From: Candidatus Omnitrophota bacterium
Lineage (GTDB): Bacteria > Omnitrophota > Gorgyraeia > Gygaellales > Profunditerraquicolaceae
Assembly (NCBI GenBank): GCA_030691585.1
Contig: JAUYEC010000061.1
Location: 1-13,300, forward strand
Reading direction: 5' to 3'
Length of the DNA stretch: 13,300 nt
Shown here: positions 1 to 9,000 of the stretch, piece after piece
Layout of the letters: each line of letters begins with the position of its first letter
Position numbering within the stretch: the first letter of the stretch is position 1
Made by a program: the position numbers and the translations under genes
The notes under the pieces: model-generated
Told to the model about the DNA's origin: nothing
Database searches by the model: none
Seen by the model: only the letters and a program-made list of their open reading frames with translations

Positions 1-3000
1 GGGAACAATTACTTGCCCTACCGCGCGCCGCTGTAGGCGTGCAAAAACCGGGAATTAAGTATCGTGTCCCCGGAATTTCGAAAATCGGCGCTCCGGGGCC
101 GTTTCTTCCTGAACCATTACCCCGCGGTGCCTTACGGCGCGCCTGTTCCAAACGCTTGCGAACATAAGGATTAGCTAAAACTAGTTCTAAATAGGGAAAA
201 TAATATTTTTCCTGATATACGTAAGTACCGCTCCTTAGGACATACTGTGATAGTGTAAAATCGATCAGATAAAGTTGATCATTCTTTTCATCGAGTACGA
301 TCGCGCAATTTTGGCTTCCGATTTCGGCACTCCATGTTTTGTAACCTGCATCTTTAAAATACGTGGCAACCTGATCAGCCATGACATAACACATGCCGGG
401 ATGGCGAGGCCGAAGTATGCGATACCTAGGATAAATATATTTGTTATGTAAATGAATGAATAAACCATCGACTTTCTCCAAAAAAGGAATATTCTCATTC
501 AAGAAGCCGGTTTCCGTATTTAAAATTGAAGGCATTTCCTTTCCGTAATAGGACTCTAACCGTCTATACTTAGCATGCCCGTAAATATCCTCAAAAAGAG
601 GATTGTCTGCGGCATTTTTTTCTGACGGCACGATCTGTTTAGTAGTTCCAAAACTGATATCCCCCCTGTTAATAGGAATTGCCAGATAAGAACAAACCAA
701 TGCCTTATCAGTTAATCTTACATCTGGGGGATTTTTCCCCCGTCTTCCGACCGCGAAATTCCGTGGCCTCGCCGCCACGGCGCGAGTTTTATCTTCCAGC
801 TTACCATCACCGGACAAACTTTCCCCTGACACCACCATTCCCACCGCCATCAGGCCCCACGGCAATCCCGCCATCGCCTCTGCGCCGTGACCGCCTAATA
901 AAGCTGTTAGACAAGGTAAATGGCTGACCAGCAACAAACCGGCCGACGCTAGTAAAGTAATGCCAAGAATGCACAACAACAATGGGAATATAACTTTCCC
1001 CCTTCTACTCCCAGCGGCTATTCCCGCGGCGCGGGGAGTAGGTGCTGTGTCCATGGAATCCGAGTATTGTATTCCTATAATTGATTTTATAAAGGCCTCT
1101 TGGTGTTTTATCCTTGGGAATAATAAACTAACGAAAAAAAGTTGCAAAGAAAGGATAAGTATAACGTGGGCGCTTAATAAAGGTGACACTGTTAGTGCTA
1201 TTAAATTCCATGCGCTATGACAAATAATCGAATATTTAAGCGATTTTGTTCTTACATATACTGAAGCATAGAGTATTGCATTTAAGAATATCGATGGTAA
1301 AACATACGCTGGCGTTCCTATATGCATTGCTGTAGTAATCAAAGAAGATATAATTATGCCCTTATTGATACCGAGGCTTTTCACCTGCGTTAATATATCT
1401 CTAAAGAAAATTCTTCTGCATAGTACTTCTTCTAGTAATGGACTAAAGAAAATTAAATCAACAAAAATTCCATAAGGAATAATGGTAGATACTACATCGC
1501 TTATTAAAAACCACGCAATAAAAATACAGATTATATTGGAAATACAGATAATAAAATCATGCCGCGGGAATGCCCCCTTAGAATACTCGGACCGTTTCTT
1601 TCTATCCCTTTGCCATCTGGTAACTTCCGAGTGAAATGTCCCCCCTCTTTGCTGCCCCGCCGGCGCGGCGCCTGCCACCCATGCATTTTCTTTGCCATGT
1701 ATGCTCCAAAGCGTTTTGGGACTAGGTTTTCTGCCGCCGCGGTAAACGGCCTGGGGATTGATCACCGCCGGCTTTTCTTCTAAACAAATAAGCCGCGCGA
1801 TATCCTTGTCTACAACATGCGCGAATTTCCAGGCGGGTATAGCCAAGGCGGACGCGACTTCAGGAAAGGCCATAATTTGGGTCTTTGGATCCAGGCTGTT
1901 GATCAAATCCTCTGCTGCCCGTGGCCGGCCGCGCCTGAATAATTCCGTTATGCCGTAATTAGGCTCCACTTTCTGCCTTGCGGTTCTGCCCAAAAGATCA
2001 GACAAGGAAATAACCGCCTTTTCAAGCAACAATGGCCTGCTGGCGGCATAAAGCGTGTATTTCTTTCCAAACCGCCGCCATAAATCCATATTCTCGTTAA
2101 TTGCGGCGACCGCAAGGAAAATAATCACAGACATAAAAGCTGCTAAGGAAAAAACGCCCCAAAATAAAATCACACACGGCAAAAATATAAATAAGCTGAT
2201 AAAATATATCGGCAGCCGGTGATAAGCATAAATACCGGTTGTTATCAATTTGTCCTTATTGCTATCCATCAATTGCGTATATTTCGATTTTAAATATACC
2301 GATACAGTTAATAAAAATAAGCCCCAGCAGACGCAAGCAAAAAAACCGGGCCAATAATAAACTGTGGTATGTGATATGTTAAGAATAATGCGGGCAGAAA
2401 CAAAACCGAGTGTCGTAAAAAGACCCAGAAAGCCGATCGCGTCCAACCCTGACTGTTTATAATACTTCAAATAATCTTTGATCTTCTCGAACTGCGAACC
2501 ATCCAGATCGTAAAGATAAGGGAACAACGTGACCGATAACGGCTGCCGCAATTTGCTTGAGACCCATAGTATGCGTAATATGACCAGCGATATAAAAATC
2601 AGAATATCCGCCGCCACGGCATAATACAGTATATGAAAAAAATATTCCAAAGCCATACCCGCGCTTATAATGGCCCCCGACAAGATAAAAAGAATTACGG
2701 CATAAAAGCCAACATGCGCTAACTGGGACGTTCCCGCAAGTACCACCCTCCGAGCTCCTAACCCATTGCCCGAGTTGATCTTATCTTTTGCATTTTGCCC
2801 CACCGGAGCGGACGCGGCAGAAGTAATGCCCTCATTGGACGCTTCGGTATGGGCGGGTTTTAAACCCGCCCCTACAGACAAACCTTTCTCCATCCCCGCC
2901 GGCGCGGTTATAGTAGGAATTACGGCAGCCCGATTGCCTGCCTGTTTCGATAATAGATTCCTGATCTTTACTTCCTGTCCCCGAAGGACTTTTACAGCAT

Positions 3001-6000
3001 CATCTTGGTCATAAAATCCTTTTTCACTATCAATCCCCAGCGCATTAAATCTGGCGATCAACGGACAATTCCCTCCTAATAACTCGACCAATATCTTTCC
3101 GTGCCTCTCTGTCATTGTTTTCATAAAATAAGCAGTCAACTGATGGTGGATTCCGCTATATATTCGCGCTGGCCCGAGCGCGGGTTCGTTCCAGGGAGCG
3201 AATAGAATTGAATAAGATATGAATATCGGTCCAGCTTGCAGCTGCGGGCGTTTATGAGAGCATATGCGCATATATCCCTGCACCCGGCTATCTTCGGAAA
3301 CAAGAAAACAGCATTCAGATGAATACATCTCTCTTTTCAATGTATCGACGGATATTTGAGAAGCCAGTTGAGATCTAGTCCACTCATTCAACCCTCTTTC
3401 TACCAGCCCAGATAATCCGCAATTCTGCATTTCCGAAGATCTAACTATATGCAAAGGCTCAACCCTGCCGGTTTGGTTATTTCTAACAAACAACTTGTTT
3501 TCATACCATCCCGCTGTTGAGAATGCATCAACTGACGAAACAATTGACCCCCACAACTTCGCCCCTGTGGAGCCACCTTCTCTTCCCACACTGGATCCCC
3601 CTTTTCGATACACCGATATCCCTTCCCGCCCCGCCGCGGCGCGATCATCTGCACGGACGGCATCAGAATCACATATCGCGGAAACAACCGATAGCAGTCC
3701 TTCTACGCTCAATACCTGGCATGACGTCTGGCTCGCGACATGCTCCGGCATAAAACTCATACCGCGTTCCCAATAAGAAGGCTTTTCCTGCGCGTATACC
3801 TGTCCATTATTTTTGCAGATTTCATGTGCGCCAAAGACACCGTCAAATCCGCGTCCAGAAAGAACAAGGCCAACCGCACTCCCAGGGAACAGCCGTGCTG
3901 CTGACGTGAATAATATATTTACCGATCCCTTTAATCCTTCATATGCACGAGGTTCCCTGCCGGGGCGGAACAGATCGTATGTGTCGACGATAGTAATACC
4001 GGCATCGCTTCTTCTCAAATAGACACTCTGCCCGATATAGATACAGTTAGGCTCTAACGCGATGCCCTGATCCCCATCACTAATGAAAACAATCTTACGA
4101 GGAGATATCCGCGCAAATGCAATAAAATCGATGTCAGGTAATCTATGCTCAGAAACGACAATAGGCGGATGGATCGCAGGCAATCCTTCAATAATTTTTC
4201 TTAAAACAGCGTAACCGCCATAGGATGCTCCCGCGCCGATTATTTTTACATCTGAAGTATCATGACCGTTTCTCTTTTGCTTATTGGGCACCAACGACTT
4301 CTGAGTGAAGTGCCCCCCATCGCTCTGCCCCGCCGCAGTCGCGCCTTCGCCAAGAGACCTGTCAGTGTGAGACGCGGGATTATCTTCTGCTTTCCTTTCT
4401 GCCATACTCGCCTGAAACGCAGACTTAGGGCCATTTCCTCCTATATCTTTGTCAATCGGCTTCTGAGCGAAGTGTCCATCACTTTGCTGCTTCACGGGCG
4501 CGGCGTCGTCTGGACGCTGAAATTCGCTTACTCCGCTTTGGTCTGCAAAAAAGACACCGCGAGGCGTGATCCCGGGCTGACGACCAACAAATCCGCTGCG
4601 CGACATATCAAAATCTCCATCGTCGTGATGCCGCAGATTATGGCGACGTGACCCGCACCTTCCCGCGCCGCCTGAAGAATCATTTGTGAGTCCATCATAT
4701 ACTTTAATTAATCCGTTATTGCGAAGTCCTTGTATGGGTATATCTCTGCCATCCGGTTTTTCAAAGAAATAACTAATACACACTCCATGTCGCCTTAATA
4801 CATCGAGCTGCATTCTTTTTAAGGCGTCTCGTAACTTTCTTAACGTCCTTATGCCAATATTTATTACGACATCCAGATCTGATGGCTTAGGCCCTTTTGG
4901 TGTTATGAAAAACATGGCTGAGTCGATTATCCCCAAACGAGGCAATTTGCCCCCGCCTTTGCATAAGTTTCCGAAGCTGCCGCCAACAAATACCTTAGAC
5001 AGTGGAATTCCATTTTTTCTAGCCCAATTAATTATTCTATTGACTGCGACTTGATATCGCTTTATCGCTAATCTGCTTCCCGCGTCATTCTCTGCTATTC
5101 CAAATATGTTGAAGTGTCTCCCATATTGCGGCCCCGCCGGCGCGGCGTCTTGTTTTCCTTTATCTGGTCCATTTTTTGTTTCGGAACCAATATTTTCTCT
5201 TGACATCTTTTGTATTACAGATATACTTGGCCTAGAGGTGACATATTGAGGATCGAAGAAATCGTCTGGACCGAAGACACCGTCTCCCACATAGCAAGGC
5301 ACGGAGTAGAACCCAAAGAGGTTGAAGAAGCCTGTTTTGAAGGCAGCGCGTATATTCTCAAGGCCAAATACAACAGATATCTGGCGCTGGGCCGGACGCA
5401 AAATGGACGCTGCCTGACCATAGTATTCGCTTATCTTGGTAAGAATAAGGCGAAGATAATCACTGCCCGTGCGATGTCTGAAACCGAAAGAAATCTTTAT
5501 AAAAGGAGATAATAAAATATGAACAAAATCCCGAAGTTTAAATCTCTTGAAGAAGAACGTAAGTTTTGGGACACCCATGATTCTACAGAGTTTCTTGACG
5601 AACTCAAACCCGCGAAAATTAAATTCGTCAGACCTAAAAAGAAACTCGTTTCCTTGCGCCTGGATACCCCCCAACTTGCCTGCCTCAAAGAGATTGCCGC
5701 TGAGAGGGGAATCGGCTATTTGACGCTGATGCGAATGTGGATCATCGAACGGCTTACTCGCGAACACCGCCCCGCCCATACCCATCACAGCTAAATCCCG
5801 TCCCGCCGGCGCGGCGCTGTCATCCGGCCTTCTTCCCGCCAGATCCTTATGATGGAATCGCATCATCTGCCGGCCGCAAAATGATGGACCGAAAATACGG
5901 TTAACAACAGGACGGCCGTCTATTTCTTCTGTCTGCCCGTCCCAATCTGTATAGCTTGGACCAACCCCGTCCTCAGACCTTGCGCCTCTTCCCGCGCCGC

Positions 6001-6076
6001 CTGAAATTGATATTTCATCCCGGGAACTTCCCTGGTCTAAATCAGTTTTTTTGTTTTTGCGCGTATAAATATTTTT
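1..6076 (-). CDS. Giant multidomain protein, downstream part (-1 frame; 3' end beyond window)
   Basis: Reading codon by codon I found no stop from 6076 (after a TAA at 6077-6079) to the left edge, 2025 codons. Domains in order: YTDWDG module (6003-5801), a stretch antisense to brnTA (5794-5207), nucleotidyltransferase-like (5075-4700), linker repeats (4680-4290), CheB-type methylesterase (4250-3690), GNAT-like (3340-3030), ICMT-like membrane domain (2720-1985), CPBP membrane protease (1560-1130), a hydrophobic stretch (1005-830) and a possible papain-like region (420-230). No in-frame ATG near the 5' end has a convincing Shine-Dalgarno; the nearest (5866, 5863) follow GC-rich coding sequence. 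The frame therefore looks like the continuation of the upstream giant frame rather than a separate gene. Multiple membrane spans imply that at least part of the product is in the inner membrane. Confidence 0.85.
51..77. repeat. REP-like repeat around GTGTCCCCGGAATT
   Basis: Shares its core with 9392-9418 and 9636-9680. I recall such repeats as common intergenic elements beside Y1-type (RAYT) transposases; no transposase is present here. It lies inside the downstream giant frame, reading PGTRYLIPG. Confidence 0.65.
230..420 (-). other. Possible papain/transglutaminase-like segment
   Basis: GMCYVMADQVATYFKDAGYK, then NCAIVLDEKNDQLYLIDFTL, resembles the Cys helix and the His and Asp strands of papain-fold enzymes. 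The position expected to be His reads Gln-Asn, so it may be inactive or not this fold. Confidence 0.25.
1130..1560 (-). other. CPBP (CAAX-type) intramembrane protease domain
   Basis: Hydrophobic helices carry the three family motifs in order: EExxxR in LLEEVLCRRIFF (Glu-Glu codons at 1427-1432), a His in AMHIG, and HxxxN in CHSAWNL. These are the metal-binding and catalytic residues of CPBP/Rce1-like proteases. Its neighbour in the same polypeptide is ICMT-like; the two enzyme types act in sequence on prenylated CAAX proteins in eukaryotes, which is suggestive but not evidence of prenylation here. Confidence 0.75.
1624..1670. repeat. Extended linker repeat (GTGAARTG...CCCCGCC), copy 1
   Basis: The AAPAGR core plus about 30 bp reading GAGTGAAATGTCCCCCC. 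Related copies: 4298-4343, 4460-4505 and, weaker, 5110-5147. It differs from the second copy by an indel that shifts the codon phase of the distal part. Confidence 0.6.
1655..1670 (-). repeat. AAPAGR palindromic repeat, exact core
   Basis: Plus-strand core CCCCGCCGGCGCGGCG, minus-frame AAPAGQ. CCGC and GCGG can pair around CGGC. Confidence 0.85.
1985..2720 (-). other. Isoprenylcysteine methyltransferase-like membrane domain
   Basis: At least five hydrophobic spans. After them comes DKLITTGIYAYHRLPIYFI, a good match to the LvtsGpYryvRHPmY signature of ICMT/PEMT/NnrU-type membrane methyltransferases, then a hydrophobic hairpin, INENMDLWRRFGKKYTLYA in place of the usual E-x-x-L-x-x-x-F-G-x-x-Y. 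The His and Arg of RHP are partly changed (HRLP), and the Glu-Glu of the second motif is NEN, so activity is uncertain. Confidence 0.6.
2851..2871. repeat. Palindrome GGGCGGGTTT / AAACCCGCCC
   Basis: Near-perfect inverted repeat, typical of dispersed REP-like elements. It is read through in the minus frame as VGAGLKPAHTEA. Confidence 0.75.
2894..2907 (-). repeat. AAPAGR palindromic repeat, shortened
   Basis: Matches the first 14 bases of the core; the minus frame reads TAPAGM. It lies about 20 bp from the palindrome at 2851. Confidence 0.75.
3030..3340 (-). other. GNAT-like acetyltransferase domain of the giant protein
   Basis: A strand (CCFLVSEDSRVQGYMRIC) is followed by a segment ending in IYSGIHHQLTAYFMKTM, which resembles the acetyl-CoA loop and helix of GNAT enzymes, and then ILVELLGGNCPLIARFNALG, resembling the terminal strand and klGF motif. 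The match is by pattern only. Confidence 0.4.
3690..4250 (-). other. CheB-type methylesterase domain of the giant protein
   Basis: Starts VKIIGAGASYGGYAVL and contains IVVSEHRLPD, DGDQGIALEPNCIYIG, VNILFTSAARLFPGSAVGLV, LSGRGFDGVFGA and a GMSFMPE segment. These line up in order with CheB C-terminal domains, including the catalytic Ser (GASYGG), His (SEH) and Asp (GFDG). CheB removes methyl groups from chemoreceptor glutamates. Here it has no adjacent receiver domain; the receiver lies about 9 kb upstream in the joined protein. The usual GASTGG and LTGMG are altered to GASYGG and LSGRG, so substrate and regulation may differ. Confidence 0.85.
4298..4343. repeat. Extended linker repeat, copy 2
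   Basis: Minus frame ATAAGQSDGGHFTQKSL, just before the CheB domain. Confidence 0.65.
4460..4505. repeat. Extended linker repeat, copy 3
   Basis: Minus frame APVKQQSDGHFAQKPI, about 160 bp from copy 2 in the same linker. Confidence 0.65.
4700..5075 (-). other. Nucleotidyltransferase-like domain of the giant protein
   Basis: VFVGGSFGN followed about 30 residues later by KPSDLDVVINIG matches the GS...DxD pattern of polymerase-beta-type nucleotidyltransferases, where the two Asp bind metal. The following helix (IRTLRKLRDALKRMQLDVL) fits the fold. The long insert between GS and DxD is unusual. The substrate is not predictable. Confidence 0.5.
5132..5147 (-). repeat. AAPAGR palindromic repeat upstream of brnTA
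   Basis: Exact core, minus-frame AAPAGP. With the copy at 5801 it brackets the brnTA module. Confidence 0.85.
5200..5227 (+). promoter_or_regulatory. sigma70-type promoter of brnTA
   Basis: TTGACA at 5200-5205, a 16-nt spacer and TATACT at 5222-5227. It fires away from the giant gene and lies within the giant gene's coding sequence. Its position decides the downstream TTG start of brnT. Confidence 0.65.
5246..5512 (+). CDS. brnT: BrnT-like type II toxin
   Basis: 88 residues. The pattern of an early Trp (IVW), IARHGVEP, a central LALGRTQNGR strand and a C-terminal ARAMSETERNLYKRR fits BrnT/DUF4258-type small ribonuclease toxins, which inhibit translation until bound by a DNA-binding antitoxin. 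The start is TTG at 5246: it follows AGAGGTG (5235-5241) and lies after a strong promoter whose -10 is at 5222-5227. An in-frame TTG at 5210 lies between the -35 and -10 and cannot be used on that transcript. The CopG-like antitoxin follows after 6 nt, the usual toxin-first order of brnTA. The gene lies inside the downstream giant frame on the opposite strand in the same codon register, and uses no TTA, CTA or TCA codon. Confidence 0.8.
   Translation: MRIEEIVWTEDTVSHIARHGVEPKEVEEACFEGSAYILKAKYNRYLALGRTQNGRCLTIVFAYLGKNKAKIITARAMSETERNLYKRR
5519..5794 (+). CDS. brnA: BrnA/CopG-type antitoxin
   Basis: 91 residues. The N-terminus has the signature of the CopG antitoxin family (KFKSLEEERKFWDTHDSTEF), where the charged FWDTHDS segment usually contacts the toxin. 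The C-terminal half (VSLRLDTPQLACLKEIAAE, then GIGYLTLMRMWIIERL) is a ribbon-helix-helix DNA-binding domain. The family normally neutralises the BrnT partner and represses its own operon. AAGGAG at 5503-5508, overlapping the end of brnT, gives a good ATG at 5519. Only 6 nt separate the stop from an AAPAGR-type palindromic repeat. A second, 5'-truncated copy lies at 7930-8184 with 19 nucleotide differences over 255 bases. No TTA, CTA or TCA codon is used, so the opposing giant frame stays open. Confidence 0.85.
   Translation: MNKIPKFKSLEEERKFWDTHDSTEFLDELKPAKIKFVRPKKKLVSLRLDTPQLACLKEIAAERGIGYLTLMRMWIIERLTREHRPAHTHHS
5801..5816 (-). repeat. AAPAGR palindromic repeat after brnA
   Basis: One mismatch at the first base. 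It begins 6 nt after the brnA stop and encodes AAPAGR in the minus frame. Confidence 0.85.
5801..6003 (-). repeat. YTDWDG module, copy A (about 200 bp)
   Basis: Highly similar to 9190-9393. In the minus frame it runs from SGGAGRG through GPSYTDWDGQTEEIDGRPVV and FGPSFCGRQMMRFHH to AAPAGR. Differences between copies are often synonymous in the minus frame (for example CCA/CCG), so this block was constrained as giant-protein sequence. It abuts the brnTA cassette. No known domain recognised. Confidence 0.85.
6019..6035 (-). other. Short hairpin downstream of the slippery heptamer
   Basis: The minus-strand sequence CCAGGGAAGTTCCCGGG can fold with a 3-nt loop and one A/G mismatch. It starts 10 nt after the A7 run, slightly further than typical stimulators, so its role is uncertain. 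Confidence 0.3.
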
Positions 6077-9000
6077 TTACCCGACTTGGCGTCGGGAAAA
6101 ACAACTTCATCTACAGAATCGACTTCCTCCCAGCCAGGACTTAACATGGCATATTCAAAGTTGGCTGCCTGCTTTCTTTCGACCATTTGGAACAAGCCTG
6201 CCCGCTTGGCTTTAATGAATAAATTTAAATGTCCGGGCGTAGCGGACAGAGGCTCTATTACAATGGCGGGACGAAGGCATTCTACTGCATACCGCATTAC
6301 AACATAACCAATACCATTTTTAATGTACTCTCGATCGCTTATATTTATATAAAAATGGAGGAGCGAACTATCTTTAAAATAGCAAATCAAAACATATCCT
6401 ACCGGCCACGGATTTTGTCCGACAAACACGAAATATTCGAAGCCGCGCCGTGATCTGAGTTCGAAATGCAGGCCCTTTTCTGTTACTAGAGAAATTTTAT
6501 TAGGCAGCGACAAAGATATATTGCATAATAAATCCATATTTAAGTAGGGCGTACCGCTGGCCTGGAGAAGAGCATGCCTATAAACCTCACCGGGAGGCAA
6601 AGTTTCATATTGTGAATAGCGTTTCAAACTCATAAGCAAATGTGTCCATAGATCTTCAAATATCTCCTGGCTCTCATCAGAAATCGCCATCTGTATATGT
6701 TCTATTAATTCCATCAAAACATGTGTTTTATCCGGGTCGGTAGAGAATCCGGCGATACAATCAATGATGCCGTCCCGAAGATCAATTCTACGTTTAAAAA
6801 TAAAAGCAACCGCAAACGTATAATTATGATTGCGTCCGCATGGAATATGTTCCTTATGTTTGTCTCGAGACTCTTCTATCAAAAAATTTAATACCTTAAG
6901 TGCTTCTTCCTTAGATAAGGGGCAAACTAAATCGCGGATCGCTTCGCCAATTTTTACAGAATCCCCGGGATGTCTTAAGTTAGACGAAATTTCTTTTATT
7001 ATTAGGCCTGCTTTATCGGCAGATGGTCCAGCCCCCCCCGCTGGCTCGGCGCCTTCGCCCAGCGGCCGATCAGCATGTTGGAATAACCTTGCGCAGCCGT
7101 ACAAACCGCCTAAGTTACATTGCCATCGATATCTTTCTTCATCCACATCTTTATCTTCGAGCATTTGCTTATAGTGCACATCTCGGATAGGGCTGGAACT
7201 GCCTGCCCGATAATATACCAGCTCTGCCTTATTTGCTTGACTTACCTCTAAAATTGTAGTATTTTTGTCTTTGGGAGGATTGGAATGAGCGCGAAAATCA
7301 TCATGGAAACATTGGAATCGCTGGAGGAAAAGATTGAAAGTATTAAATGGCTGTTGGCCGACAGTCTTTCTTCTAAAGTCAATTTGCCGCAGACCTTGGG
7401 TACCATCAAGAGAAGCGCAGGAATCTTGGGAACAAGTTACTCTAAGGGAATTACCATAGAAAATAAGCTGCGCAAAGAATGGCGGGCTGATTTCTCCCGA
7501 AGGATCAACTAACTGATGAAATGCCTTATTGACACCAATATCATCATCGATCACCTGCGTGGCGATAAGACGGTAACTTCCTTCTTTGAAGGGATAGAAA
7601 ACAAAAAGATAAACGCCAGTATTTCGGTTATAAATGAATATGAGTTGTTGAGCCTCCCCAGCCTTACCGCTGCTCAAGAAGCAGATATCGCCTCTTTTTT
7701 GAACATTTTTGCCGTGCTGAATATTACCTCGTCTATAGTAAAGATCGCCGCGCGGTTCCGCAGGAAATACGGCAGCGGATTGGTAGATTCCCTCATCGTT
7801 GCCACCGCACACAAGAACAAATCCATCCTCATCACTCGCAATATCAAACATTTCAGAATTATCAAAGAAATCCGGATCCAAAGCATATAAAGAAGTTTTA
7901 ACTTTCCCGCGCCCCGCCGGCGCGGCGTCAAATCCCTTGAAGAAGAACGTAAGTTTTGGGATACCCATGATTCTACAGAGTTTCTTGGCGAACTCAAACC
8001 AACCAAAATTAAATTCGCCAGACCTAAAAAAAAGCTCGTTTCCCTGCGCCTGGATACCCCCCAACTTGCCTGCCTCAAAGAGATTGCCGCCGCTAGAGGC
8101 ATCGGCTATTTGACGCTGATGCGAATGTGGATCATCGAACGGCTTACTCGCGAACACCGCCCCGCGCATACCCACCAAAGCTGAATTGCGCCCCACCGGC
8201 GCGGCGCGTTTTTTCTGAGGTGCGTTCCCATTCGGCCCGCCCGGGTCCCAATGCACCGCCCCCACCACCGCCACGCAGGCTAATGCGCCGGTACCGTAAT
8301 CAGGAAAAAGATCGATAATATACGGCCAGGGCAAAATCATTGCCAAAGTCCCTAATATCATGATCATGCCGCGGGTAGTTTTGGCTTGACGAATATAACG
8401 ATAAAAGCTATACTTGGCTTGGTTACGGAGTAATTTAATATACGAAATAACATAACGCTTTACCTCCGCCCAAATCAGATAAAGCAATTGAAGAAAAGGA
8501 GATTGAGAAATGAAATCTGGATCATTAATTAAATTACCGGCGAAAGAATTAGTTAAGTTAGAGACTTTGGGTAAATTTGCCGCGCTGCCAAAAGAACTTA
8601 AAGCGTCGCTATCCAAAGAATTTAAAGCGGCCGTAGTAGTGGATAAAAAAGGCGCTCCCAAATATTTCGTATTTGACACATATTCACTATGGGATCTTCT
8701 CTGCGTAGCAGACACCAAATTTGAAGAAACAGCTCCAGCCAAAGAATACGTGTACCATAATCCTGTTGGCTGGCTCATTGATGCCATAGAGTCGCATCTA
8801 CCCATCAATCCGAAGTTAGCATTACGCCTCAAGCAAGGCATCAAGGAAGCCGAAAGATTAGGATTAGTGCCGTTTGAGAAAATCAAAAGTAAGCTCGGTC
8901 TATCCTGACGGTTATGCCGGAACGAATTGAGTTCACTCCCAGCGGCGAACGGGATTTCAACAAACTCTCCGCCCAACTGCGCAGGCGGATTATTGAAAAG

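Noticed and set aside
265..498. Minus-strand open frame of 77 codons with hydrophobic start
   Set aside because: It lies in another phase of the giant minus-strand coding region, has no ribosome binding site, and the giant frame there reads as normal protein.
4262..4651. Plus-strand open frame of 129 codons
   Set aside because: It is the codon-aligned complement of the giant gene's linker repeats, with no ribosome binding site and an Arg/Leu-rich composition typical of shadow frames.
5210..5245. Upstream TTG start giving BrnT a 12-residue N-terminal extension
   Set aside because: It lies upstream of the -10 element at 5222-5227, and family members begin at the MRIEEI segment.
5801..5816. 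Rho-independent terminator after brnA
   Set aside because: The palindrome can form a GC-rich hairpin but no T-run follows; it is explained by the dispersed repeat family.
5863..5866. ATG codons as an independent start for the downstream giant frame
   Set aside because: They lie within the YTDWDG module, which is internal in its second copy at 9190-9393, and no Shine-Dalgarno precedes them.
7674..8102. Minus-strand open frame of 142 codons opposite vapC and truncated brnA
   Set aside because: It is a third reading of a region already explained by the giant frame and the plus-strand TA genes; low-complexity, no start signal.
7888..8184. VapC-BrnA fusion protein
   Set aside because: The brnA remnant is in frame with vapC, but a TAA separates them and no readthrough signal is visible.
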